Assembly (NCBI RefSeq): GCF_003991425.1
Contig: NZ_CP034346.1
Coordinates: forward strand, 4,253,501-4,317,500
DNA: 64,000 bases
Source of the DNA: Paenibacillus lutimineralis
GTDB taxonomy: Bacteria > Bacillota > Bacilli > Paenibacillales > Paenibacillaceae
Reading direction: 5' to 3'
Below the pieces are notes generated by a model. That model was not told the DNA's origin. It was given only the letters and a program-made list of their open reading frames with translations, and did not search any database. A program made the translations under genes and the position numbers. Of this stretch, positions 8,103-15,700 are shown piece by piece. The first letter of the stretch is position 1. Every line of letters starts with the position of its first letter.

Positions 8103-9536
8103 ATGAAAAAGTTTCTTTCCGTCGAATGGCTTGCCGTGCTGGCAGGTATATGTATCATCGGATATATTCTATTCGCCAAGCCATTTATCGGAGTAGCGGA
8201 CAATGGCGACTTTCTGCGAGTCATGGGGACCGCCGGACTGAATTACGGAGTCCCAGATGAGTCCTATGGTGACCGTTTTTTCGGATATGCGCACCAATAC
8301 TTTGCGTATGATCATTTTTTTCAGCTGTTATATACTTCAACACAAATTATTGTTGTCGCCGTTGCCCGCTTGATTGGGTATGCTGTTCATCCGTCATCCT
8401 TCGATATACGCGTGCTTGGGGCTCTATACTCCCTGCTTCTGCTGGCGGCAACTTATATCATCGTTCGTCATAACAAATATAAATCTACCCTGGTGGGAGT
8501 CGTACTGACCGTTTGTCTACTGTTTATGTTCTACGATGTTGGCTACATCGCTTATTTCAATTCCCTGTATGGAGAACCGGTCTCGCTTGTATTTATGCTG
8601 CTGTCAACAGGGTTCGGCCTATGCCTGCTCAATCAGGAAAAACCTTCAAAACTTGTGCTTTGGCTGTTTTTTATTTCAGTGTTCTTCCTGACCGGCTCCA
8701 AAATCCAAAATGCTCCGGTCGGCATCTTGTTCGCGCTGCTCGGTCTGCGCTTTATGACACTACGTAATAATCTGAGCTGGCGCCGCCTAACGATCGGGCT
8801 GGCGGCTTCGATTTGTATCATTTCGGTTGTCATGTATACGGCCGCTCCTAAAGAGCTGAAGAATATCAATCTATATCAGACCGTCTTCTACGGAATTCTG
8901 AACGATTCTCCCGATGTCAAGGGAGATCTGGAAGAGCTCGGTCTGCCTGACCATTTATCCGTGTTAGCCGGTACGAACTATTTTCAGACGGATACGGCGA
9001 TCAAGCAGGATGACCCCGCCATGAAGCCCGATTTCTATGACCGGGTTTCACATACGGATATTTTATTGTTTTATTTCAAGCACCCGGCCAGACTTATAGA
9101 CAAAATGGAATATGCTGCAAATAACAGCATGAGCATCCGGCCTTATTATCTCGGCTCCTATTTGAAGCAGGAGAACCTGCCTTCAGGCACTCTCGCCTTA
9201 AGCTACAGCGGCTGGAGTCAATTCAAGAATACACATATGCCAAGATCGTTGCTCTCTATCGCCCTATTCTATGCAGCCTACTATGCTGCAGCGATATGGG
9301 AGTACATTCGCCGCCGGGACCGAAACAGCCGGATTCGGACGGAATTAATGATGCTGATCGGCCTTGCGGGAATTATCGGGTTCATGGTTCCCATCCTTGG
9401 CGATGGTCAGGCGGATATAGGCAAGCATCTATTCCTGTTTAACATCTGCTACGATATGATGCTTGTTGTTTCGGTTGTATGGTTGGTCTATCAGCTGGTC
9501 AATCTTCGAAGCCTACGGGCTTCTGTTGACCGTTAA
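8103..9536 (+). CDS. WsfD-like polytopic membrane glycosyltransferase (putative)
   Basis: A 477-residue protein with about ten predicted membrane spans. It resembles WsfD-type 'glycan biosynthesis hexose transferase' proteins described from S-layer glycan clusters, by the N-terminal VADNGDFLRVMG loop just after the first span and the general GT-C-like layout. The acidic first outer loop (D-N-G-D) would be the catalytic-type position, an inference. It follows the anti-sigma gene by 18 nt and ends at a good terminator, so sigma, anti-sigma and transferase form one transcript. No other glycan genes are nearby, so the acceptor is unknown. Confidence 0.65.
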   Translation: MKKFLSVEWLAVLAGICIIGYILFAKPFIGVADNGDFLRVMGTAGLNYGVPDESYGDRFFGYAHQYFAYDHFFQLLYTSTQIIVVAVARLIGYAVHPSSFDIRVLGALYSLLLLAATYIIVRHNKYKSTLVGVVLTVCLLFMFYDVGYIAYFNSLYGEPVSLVFMLLSTGFGLCLLNQEKPSKLVLWLFFISVFFLTGSKIQNAPVGILFALLGLRFMTLRNNLSWRRLTIGLAASICIISVVMYTAAPKELKNINLYQTVFYGILNDSPDVKGDLEELGLPDHLSVLAGTNYFQTDTAIKQDDPAMKPDFYDRVSHTDILLFYFKHPARLIDKMEYAANNSMSIRPYYLGSYLKQENLPSGTLALSYSGWSQFKNTHMPRSLLSIALFYAAYYAAAIWEYIRRRDRNSRIRTELMMLIGLAGIIGFMVPILGDGQADIGKHLFLFNICYDMMLVVSVVWLVYQLVNLRSLRASVDR

Positions 9537-9559
9537 AACAGTTTCATCGAGAAAAAAAT

Positions 9560-9603
9560 AAGGGTAGTCCGCTGAAATGACTTCTGCGCGACTACCCTTT
9601 TGT
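9560..9603 (+). terminator. Intrinsic terminator of the ECF sigma operon
   Basis: AAGGGTAGTC and GACTACCCTT form a perfect 10-bp stem followed by TTTGTTT. The stretch 9604-9730 holds nothing I can support. Confidence 0.85.
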
Positions 9604-9730
9604 TTATCTCTTAAAGTGCATCCAGAGTATGTTCGGATTAAAGAGAGCCACCTCAAACCGACTTATCCCTGATTACTTTAAATTTCCCTCTGTACAGAAA
9701 TATTCCAAATTATTTGCGAGTAAATTACCT

Positions 9731-9764
9731 AAAAAAAACAACGAGGTTTTAATCCTCGTTGTTT
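9731..9764 (-). terminator. Terminator overlapping the 3' end of the 265-residue gene
   Basis: AACAACGAGG pairs with CCTCGTTGTT around a loop holding the stop codon, and the leftward transcript continues with eight U residues. The upstream arm is made of the last sense codons, so gene end and terminator are fused. Confidence 0.88.
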
Positions 9765-10546
9765 CCTGATTTGCGCTTTTGATATAAGTCATATAGCCCA
9801 TATGCGTAACTATAACCATATTCAAGTGTTGTCGTTTTTATTTGTTCTTGTAATGGCAATGAAGAAGTTAACGCCATGGTTTGCAATCCGCTTAATGGAT
9901 TTTGTTTCTTCTTATCCTTTTTCGTTCCAAATTTTTCTTCGGAGTCATTTTCTTGCTTGGAAGGTCCATCACAGACGGTATGATGAAATCCTATCTCACC
10001 ATCTTCTGTAATAGTGACCAATTGGGACATGCTTTTAACAGATTCTGGATCAATAGCCTCATTCAGTTTAATATCGTCTTCAAAGTACTTTTGAATCTTA
10101 GATACAATCTGTTTTGCATATTCCGGATCCTTGTCCATTTTCTCTTGAACAGTAGGGTGAATCATAACAACATGAAGTCCCTTTTGTATTTTTTCAAGAT
10201 CACGTTGTACCCACGGTTCATAGCCAGTAGCCGTTTGTATCTGAGGTTTCCAAGCTCTTAATTCATGGATAGTACTTTTATCGATCCTGTCATCATAAAG
10301 CTTTGAAGTTGGAAAATCCAGCCGATTCCAGTATTTAAATTGAGAAGCATCCAGTACGTGATATTTCAGATCCGGATAAATTTCTTCCAGACTCTGCTCT
10401 GCGCTAACAAACGAAGTTGTTTTCTCTGGCTTTTCTGTTTTCTGTGTTGCGTTACTCCATATTTTTTGAAAATCAAGAACAGCCATCGAACTGGTATTAT
10501 TGTTTTTGGAATAATTCAGCAATGCCGAAACATTCTGTACGTTCAC
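9749..10546 (-). CDS. Hypothetical protein, 265 residues
   Basis: I do not recognise this soluble protein beyond a loose likeness to uncharacterised Bacillota proteins that begin MNVQNVSALL. There is no signal peptide or membrane segment. Residues 35-115 are a mixed region with many aromatic residues (SQFKYWNRLDFPTSKLYDD), and 190-220 is a lysine/glutamate-rich, probably disordered linker (KFGTKKDKKKQNP). The start is GTG at 10546, supported by TAGGAGGT upstream. It is a single-gene unit with its own terminator, transcribed away from the MarR gene. Composition is more AT-rich than its neighbours. Confidence 0.75.
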   Translation of the reverse strand: MNVQNVSALLNYSKNNNTSSMAVLDFQKIWSNATQKTEKPEKTTSFVSAEQSLEEIYPDLKYHVLDASQFKYWNRLDFPTSKLYDDRIDKSTIHELRAWKPQIQTATGYEPWVQRDLEKIQKGLHVVMIHPTVQEKMDKDPEYAKQIVSKIQKYFEDDIKLNEAIDPESVKSMSQLVTITEDGEIGFHHTVCDGPSKQENDSEEKFGTKKDKKKQNPLSGLQTMALTSSLPLQEQIKTTTLEYGYSYAYGLYDLYQKRKSGNNED

Positions 10547-10643
10547 TTATTTACCTCCTAATGAAATTTTTAGGTGCCACATTGAATTCTAGTCCATCGG
10601 GTGTATGCTGAAAAATATGATCTGCCCTGCTTGGTTAAATTGC

Positions 10644-10673
10644 TTGACAAACATTATGTTTAGAAACTAAACT
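10644..10673 (+). promoter_or_regulatory. marR promoter with internal operator; possibly leaderless
   Basis: TTGACA (10644-10649) and TAAACT (10668-10673) are 18 bp apart. The palindrome GTTTAG-AAA-CTAAAC (10658-10672) overlaps the -10. Transcription would start at about 10680, which is the A of the gene's ATG, and no Shine-Dalgarno sequence is present. Confidence 0.68.
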
Positions 10674-10679
10674 ATATAC

Positions 10680-11141
10680 ATGAAAAAAAATCCAACCCCA
10701 CTAACCGAACATGAACAACAAGGTAGCCGTAATCTTGGCAGACTCATTATGCAGCTGCGCCGCCTTGAGCGTCAGCCTCATACGTTTGGCTCAGCCGGAC
10801 CACTGACGCCTAGTGAAATCCATACTATAACCGCAATCGGCACCGAAGGTAATGTGCTTATGAGTGAACTTGCTAGTCGTCTGGGCATCACCAAGGGAGC
10901 GGTTACCCAGCTTATTGCCCGGCTGGAGGCCAAGGAACTGGTCGTCCGTTCACCGCATCCGTATGATGCCAGAGGGATCGTCCTTTCCCTTACAGCTTTG
11001 GGACAAGAAGCCAATGCAGCTCACGATAGGGTGCACCTGGATTTTTACAACCGGCTTCGTACCCAATTAAGCGCCCAGGAAATAGAGATATTCGAAAAAT
11101 GCATCGACAAACTCAATCATTTTTTACAGCAGAATCATTAA
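10680..11141 (+). CDS. MarR-family transcriptional regulator
   Basis: A 153-residue winged-helix repressor. The recognition part is at about 60-85 (MSELASRLGITKGAVTQLIARLE) and the wing at about 90-105 (VVRSPHPYDARGIVLSLT), with dimerisation helices at both ends. It lies just upstream of, and in line with, a DHA2 drug-efflux gene. Copies of a CTAAAC/GTTTAG palindrome sit over both promoters, so the likely job is ligand-released repression of itself and the pump. The ATG at 10680 has no SD, and internal ATGs have none either, which points to a leaderless message. Confidence 0.92.
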   Translation: MKKNPTPLTEHEQQGSRNLGRLIMQLRRLERQPHTFGSAGPLTPSEIHTITAIGTEGNVLMSELASRLGITKGAVTQLIARLEAKELVVRSPHPYDARGIVLSLTALGQEANAAHDRVHLDFYNRLRTQLSAQEIEIFEKCIDKLNHFLQQNH

Positions 11142-11153
11142 TTTTTTTTACCC

Positions 11154-11178
11154 ATTTAGTTTAGTTACTAAACTAAAT
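11154..11178. promoter_or_regulatory. MarR-type operator before the efflux gene
   Basis: Two perfect 11-bp arms (ATTTAGTTTAG and CTAAACTAAAT) separated by TTA. The core TTTAG-N3-CTAAA is the same as in the operator over the marR promoter, so one protein should bind both. Confidence 0.82.
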
Positions 11179-11225
11179 AAACTAACAATATTAACGAAAT
11201 CTATACAAAGCAGGTGAGGAATTAA

Positions 11226-12626
11226 ATGAATCGTTTTCTTATGATGACGGCGTTATGCCTAGGTGCTTTTGTTTCCCATTTTACGGCCGGTGTCATTAAT
11301 GTATCGCTGCCGCAATTTGCCGACCTGTTTAATAGCGATTTGTCCGCTGTTCAATGGATTACAACCGGTTATTTGCTCGTAATCGCCTCCCTCCTCCCTT
11401 TCATGGGCAAACTGGGGGATCGCTACAGCCATCGAACGATTCATAATACCGGGTATGTCGTTTTCGCACTCAGCTCCATTTTGATCGCCTTCTCGCCTAA
11501 TATCATGATTTTGCTGATCCTGCGGGCAGTGCAGGCCGTCGGAGCATCGATGTTCCAGGCGACGAATATTGCGATCATAGCCCTCTATTTGCCTAAAGAA
11601 CAACGGGGGCGCGCCCTCGGTATCGTCAGCACAGCCGTTGCGCTGGGCGCCATGAGCGGCCCCGTCGCCGGCGGATTTATTGCTGAATGGCTTGACTGGC
11701 AGTGGCTTTTCCTGGTCCATGTTCCCGTAACCTTAATTGCTACTCTGCTCGCTTTTCGCTATATTCCCGCTCGCAGGAAGGATATATTGGCAGGACGGGA
11801 ATCTGTAACCGGAAAAGTCCCGCTTGACCGCTTTGGTGCAATCCTGTTCATTATTTCGATTGCCTCCATTGTTTACGCCATCTCAGCCGCTCAGCTTGTA
11901 GGGTTCATCATTGCCATCGCAGGATTTACTGCTTTTCTGCTGTGGGAGCTGCGCCAATCGTCACCGTTTTTGCCGATCAGGCTGTTTCGCATTTTCTCAC
12001 TCTCTGGCGGATTGATTATTAGCACCATGTCGTTCATGATGGCTAACACCGTTCTCGTAGCCCTGCCCTTTTATTTAACGGGTAAGGCAGGATTCTCACC
12101 TTTAATTTCTGGTTATATCATGGCCATTTATCCTATCCTGCTTGGGGTTGCTGGCCCCATTGCCGGGGGATGGTCTGATCGTTATGGGTCCAAGAGGCTA
12201 ATGCTGCTCGGCATCCTTGGCATGGCCCTCTCCCTTCTCGTGCTGGCCCTTGTTCCGGACCAGACACAGGCCAACGTCCTTATGCTGCTTGGCTCGCTGA
12301 GCTTGCTCGGAATCGGGATGGGGTTATTGTCTGCGCCGAATAATAGCTTCATCATGCAGCATGCTCCCAAAGAACATACAGGTTCAATCGGAGGCATGAT
12401 CGCTTTGACACGTAATTTGGGGATGGTTATAGGGGCAGCGCTAGGCCTTGGAGCAATGAAAAATGCAACGGCGGGCTCCGTGGATCAGGAGCATATTTCT
12501 CTGCTTGCAGCGCTGCGGCCGGTCCTCGGAGGTTATATCCTGATTACAGTATGCATACTGGTCATCCTAGGATTGAATCTTCTTCAAATGACACGCCGCC
12601 AACAGACAGTTGACCGTCAGCTCTAA
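11226..12626 (+). CDS. DHA2-family MFS multidrug efflux transporter
   Basis: A 466-residue proton-coupled drug exporter with the 14-span layout of the EmrB/QacA group. Motif A-like MGKLGDRYSHR lies after span 2 (about 60-70). Motif C-like sequence GAMSGPVAGGFIAEWLDWQWLF (about 139-160) follows, which marks antiporters; it starts ALGAMSGPVAGG. A second MFS loop, GGWSDRYGSKR, is in the C-terminal half. GGTGAGGA precedes the ATG. Its substrate cannot be read from sequence; the regulator in front suggests a toxic aromatic or antibiotic ligand. Confidence 0.9.
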   Translation: MNRFLMMTALCLGAFVSHFTAGVINVSLPQFADLFNSDLSAVQWITTGYLLVIASLLPFMGKLGDRYSHRTIHNTGYVVFALSSILIAFSPNIMILLILRAVQAVGASMFQATNIAIIALYLPKEQRGRALGIVSTAVALGAMSGPVAGGFIAEWLDWQWLFLVHVPVTLIATLLAFRYIPARRKDILAGRESVTGKVPLDRFGAILFIISIASIVYAISAAQLVGFIIAIAGFTAFLLWELRQSSPFLPIRLFRIFSLSGGLIISTMSFMMANTVLVALPFYLTGKAGFSPLISGYIMAIYPILLGVAGPIAGGWSDRYGSKRLMLLGILGMALSLLVLALVPDQTQANVLMLLGSLSLLGIGMGLLSAPNNSFIMQHAPKEHTGSIGGMIALTRNLGMVIGAALGLGAMKNATAGSVDQEHISLLAALRPVLGGYILITVCILVILGLNLLQMTRRQQTVDRQL

Positions 12627-12642
12627 GCCCGGGTTAGAGCTG
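12618..12642 (+). terminator. Hairpin at the end of the efflux gene
   Basis: CAGCTCTAA and TTAGAGCTG form a perfect 9-bp stem that includes the stop codon. The following sequence is only moderately T-rich, so it is a likely but weak rightward terminator. Confidence 0.5.
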
Positions 12643-12682
12643 AATAGTCTATTCTATTAACGTTTCAAAATTCCGACTATGT

Positions 12683-12724
12683 AAAAAAAGCCCATGAATC
12701 GTCTCAAAGACAAACTCATGGGCT
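12683..12724 (-). terminator. Intrinsic terminator of the aldo-keto reductase gene
   Basis: AGCCCATGA and TCATGGGCT form a 9-bp stem followed by seven T residues on the minus strand. The loop contains GTCTCAAAGACA, which is shared with other terminators in the window. Confidence 0.85.
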
Positions 12725-12730
12725 AGTTCA

Positions 12731-13573
12731 TTAGAAATCGAAGTTGTCCGGGTCAGGACCTACGCGGCGGTCTTCGTTAAGGCTATCGATCCGATCCATA
12801 TCTTCAGGGGACAGTTCAAAATCAAACAAGGATGCATTCTCAACGATTCGGTTTTCTTTCGTTGATTTAGGAATAGTAATAACACCATGCTGTAGATCCC
12901 AACGAAGAATGACCTGTGCGATAGATTTGCCGTATTTGTCCGCAATCTCTTTCAGAAGAGGATGACCCAGCAGCTCTCCCTGCATCAATGGAGACCATGC
13001 CTCCAACTGAATGTTGTGCTTCTTCGTGAAGTCGCGCAGTTCTTTCTGGTTCAATAGTGGATGGAATTCAACTTGGTTGACCACAGGGATGATTTCCGCA
13101 TCTTTCATTAAATCTTCAAGGTGATGAACTTGGAAGTTGCTGACGCCGATTGCTTTGACACGGCCATCTTTATACAGCTTCTCCAACGCTCTCCAAGCAT
13201 CTTTATACTTGCCTGCTACTGGCCAGTGGATTAAATAGAGATCCAGATAGTCGAGGCCCAGCTTCTTAAGGCTTGTCTCATAGGCAGCAAGTGTCGATTC
13301 ATAACCGAGGTCAGCGTTCCACACTTTCGAAGTAATGAAGAGGTCTTCCCTTTTCAGTCCGGTCTCTGCCAACGCCTCACGAATCCCCTGACCAACACTT
13401 GTCTCATTTGCGTATACCGCAGCGGTGTCGATACTCCGGTAGCCGTGTTTAACGGCAGCTTTCACCGCTTCGACGAGCTCGATTCCTTCCTCCACTTTAA
13501 AGACACCAAGGCCCATCCAAGGCATATCGATACCATTATTTAATCGTGTTCTACTTTGTACATTCTGAGTCAT
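12731..13573 (-). CDS. Aldo/keto reductase
   Basis: A 280-residue NADPH-dependent (beta/alpha)8 reductase of the 2,5-diketogluconate reductase/YvgN group. The catalytic tetrad is complete: Asp49 and Tyr54 in RSIDTAAVY, Lys83 in ITSKVW, His116 in LIHWP. The cofactor-phosphate loop IPKSTKENRI is near residue 235. These enzymes reduce aldehydes such as methylglyoxal. AGGAGG precedes the ATG. It is a single-gene unit ending at a strong terminator, beside an MFS/HxlR pair; HxlR regulators sometimes answer to aldehydes, which may link them, but that is inference. Confidence 0.93.
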   Translation of the reverse strand: MTQNVQSRTRLNNGIDMPWMGLGVFKVEEGIELVEAVKAAVKHGYRSIDTAAVYANETSVGQGIREALAETGLKREDLFITSKVWNADLGYESTLAAYETSLKKLGLDYLDLYLIHWPVAGKYKDAWRALEKLYKDGRVKAIGVSNFQVHHLEDLMKDAEIIPVVNQVEFHPLLNQKELRDFTKKHNIQLEAWSPLMQGELLGHPLLKEIADKYGKSIAQVILRWDLQHGVITIPKSTKENRIVENASLFDFELSPEDMDRIDSLNEDRRVGPDPDNFDF

Positions 13574-13731
13574 TGTAAATTCCTCCTAATTTTGTATATA
13601 TATAAAAATTGATAATGAAATCACATGGTTCATTCGAATACATCTTGCCTATTCGGTTATCATAACCGAAAGTTATTGAACTTATTTGAATTAGATCCGA
13701 TAGTTAGAAAGGCATGAGGGTTGTCCATAGA

Positions 13732-14934
13732 TCAGTTTGCTCGAGCTGCGGACGCCATATCTTTTCGCTCTAAAGATCGGCTCCACAAGGTTAGCAGTAC
13801 GGCGGCCGCGACCATGATCGATCCAATCCAGGCGGTATGAATCAGGCCAAGATGCTCAGTGACAATCCCACCCAGATAAGCACCAAGTGCGATACCTGCG
13901 TTGAAGGCGGCGATGTTAACCGATGAAGCGACGTCAACAGCTTTGGGTGCAAAACGTTCCGCTAACATCACGACATAGACCTGTAATCCTGGCACGTTCA
14001 TAAAAGCCAGAAGTCCCATGCAGAAGATCGTGATTAGTCCGGCCACCTTAAATGGTGCCGTGAATGTGAGAAGAAGCAAAATGACCGCCTGAATCAAGAA
14101 CATATACAGCAAAGCAGTTAATGGCTTGCGGTTGGCCGCTTTGCCTCCGATCACATTGCCGATGGCAATGGCGATGCCATAGAGCAGCAGAATCAGGGCT
14201 ACGGTAGATTCTTTAAAACCGGTAACGTCATGTAGCAGCGGCGACAGGTAGGTAAAGACCACGAAGGTTCCTCCATACCCGAGCGCTGTAATGAGAAAGG
14301 CAAGCAGCAATCTGCCATTGGTAACAATTTTCACCTGGTCTCGGATCGGTGTTCGGACGCCTTTACGAAGATTGCTTGGGACCAGAATCAAATTGGCAAT
14401 CAAAGCGATAATACCGACGATCACGATGGCTATGAATGCGGCTCTCCAGCCAAGCTGTTGGCCGATAAATGTCCCCAGTGGAACACCGGTGACGGTCGCC
14501 ACCGTGAGACCTGAGAACATGATAGATATGGCACTTGCTCTGCGGTCCTCAGCAACTAAATCGGCTGCAATCGTAGACCCGATGGACATAAACACGCCAT
14601 GGGACAAAGCAGATATGATGCGTGCTGTCAGCAGCATGCCGATCCCGGTGGATACTGCCGCTAGGCTGTTGCCAATAATAAACACTAGCATGATGCTGAT
14701 TAGCAGAATCTTGCGCGGTACACCCGACGTGATAGAGGTCAGAATTGGTGCCCCAAAAGTGACGCCCAATGCATATAACGTAACGGTTAATCCTGCGAGG
14801 GTCACCGAAATGTGCAGGTCATTAGCGATCAGGGGTAGCAGCCCCACACTGATAAATTCAGTGGTACCAATCGCAAACGCGCTGATCGCTAAAGCTAACA
14901 AGGCAAAGGTTGCGCGTTTTTTATCTAAAGACAT
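13732..14934 (-). CDS. MFS transporter, DHA1 family (arabinose-efflux/YdhP-like)
   Basis: A 400-residue, 12-span exporter of the AraJ/YdhP type. The N-terminus ALAISAFAIGTTEFISVGLLP is diagnostic of this group; it starts ALAISAFAIGTTEF. The loop after span 2 is degenerate (LTSITSGVPRK), and the motif C-like GVPLGTFIGQQLGWR occurs near residue 155. GGAGTGG precedes the ATG. The gene diverges from an HxlR regulator across a 175-bp gap with a palindrome, so regulation by that protein is likely. The substrate is unknown. Confidence 0.88.
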   Translation of the reverse strand: MSLDKKRATFALLALAISAFAIGTTEFISVGLLPLIANDLHISVTLAGLTVTLYALGVTFGAPILTSITSGVPRKILLISIMLVFIIGNSLAAVSTGIGMLLTARIISALSHGVFMSIGSTIAADLVAEDRRASAISIMFSGLTVATVTGVPLGTFIGQQLGWRAAFIAIVIVGIIALIANLILVPSNLRKGVRTPIRDQVKIVTNGRLLLAFLITALGYGGTFVVFTYLSPLLHDVTGFKESTVALILLLYGIAIAIGNVIGGKAANRKPLTALLYMFLIQAVILLLLTFTAPFKVAGLITIFCMGLLAFMNVPGLQVYVVMLAERFAPKAVDVASSVNIAAFNAGIALGAYLGGIVTEHLGLIHTAWIGSIMVAAAVLLTLWSRSLERKDMASAARAN

Positions 14935-15052
14935 GATTTATTTCCACTCCTATATTTTTCTATAGATTTATTAACCTAACGATTAAGCTGCAGGATAGTA
15001 ATACCGGCCGGTAAGTGTTATTATGTACCCATCGAAGTATTTTGAACAGTAC

Positions 15053-15066
15053 GTACTTTTTAGTAC
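15053..15066. promoter_or_regulatory. HxlR-type operator in the divergent promoter region
   Basis: GTACT-TTTT-AGTAC is a perfect inverted repeat, the common GTACT/AGTAC form of HxlR-family operators. It lies 44 bp before the regulator's ATG. A second small hairpin (GGCAC/GTGCC, 15071-15086) follows. Confidence 0.65.
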
Positions 15067-15109
15067 TATAGGCACCAAAAAGTGCCCATGGATTTGAGGA
15101 GGCATCATT

Positions 15110-15535
15110 ATGGAAAAAAAGAAATACAACATATCGGTTGAAGCTACGCTAGAGGTAATCGGAGGCAAATGGAAGTGCGTGATCCTATGCCATTTAACCC
15201 ATGGCAAGAAGCGGACAAGTGATTTACGGAGGCTGATGCCGTCCATCACCCAAAAGATGCTTACACAGCAGCTCAGAGAGCTGGAGGATGATGGCATTGT
15301 AAACCGATTGATATATCATCAGGTCCCGCCCAAAGTGGAATATGAGCTGACTGAGTACGGCTGGAGCTTGAAACCGATTCTCGACTCGCTCTGCATGTGG
15401 GGAGAGACTCACATTATTAAAGAGTACGGTGACAAATTTGCTGTATTGGAAAATAACATTCTCAACAACAAGGACATCGGCCTCGCGACCGAAGTGGAGC
15501 AATCTGCAAAGGAAAAGGAGCCATCCTTACCCTAA
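15110..15535 (+). CDS. HxlR-family winged-helix regulator
   Basis: A 141-residue protein with the HxlR signature near the N-terminus: VEATLEVIGGKWKCVILCHL (about 9-28), then the recognition helix SITQKMLTQQLRELEDDGIV and a wing with VEYELTEYGWSLKPIL. The two cysteines at about 22 and 26 lie where several HxlR proteins sense reactive aldehydes or oxidants. GAGGAGG precedes the ATG. It is transcribed away from the MFS gene, which it probably represses. Confidence 0.92.
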   Translation: MEKKKYNISVEATLEVIGGKWKCVILCHLTHGKKRTSDLRRLMPSITQKMLTQQLRELEDDGIVNRLIYHQVPPKVEYELTEYGWSLKPILDSLCMWGETHIIKEYGDKFAVLENNILNNKDIGLATEVEQSAKEKEPSLP

Positions 15536-15611
15536 CCATAAAGAAGGGAATGCTACTATTGGAGGCTCGGTTTGTGGACGATCGATACATGGCAAATCCC
15601 CATGATGCAAA

Positions 15612-15650
15612 AAGCTCCTGAAACGTCTCAATGGACAATTTCAGGAGCTT
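15612..15650. terminator. Bidirectional terminator between hxlR and the GH3 gene
   Basis: AAGCTCCTGAAA and TTTCAGGAGCTT form a perfect 12-bp stem with loop GTCTCAATGGACA, usable by the two converging genes. Confidence 0.8.
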
Positions 15651-15700
15651 ATTCATTGTTATATTGGTGCGTCGACAGGGCTCAAACGTCCACGGGGGGT

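Noticed and set aside
14291..14965. A 224-codon rightward ORF opposite the MFS gene
   Set aside because: Antisense shadow of the leftward DHA1 transporter; no ribosome site and no motif.
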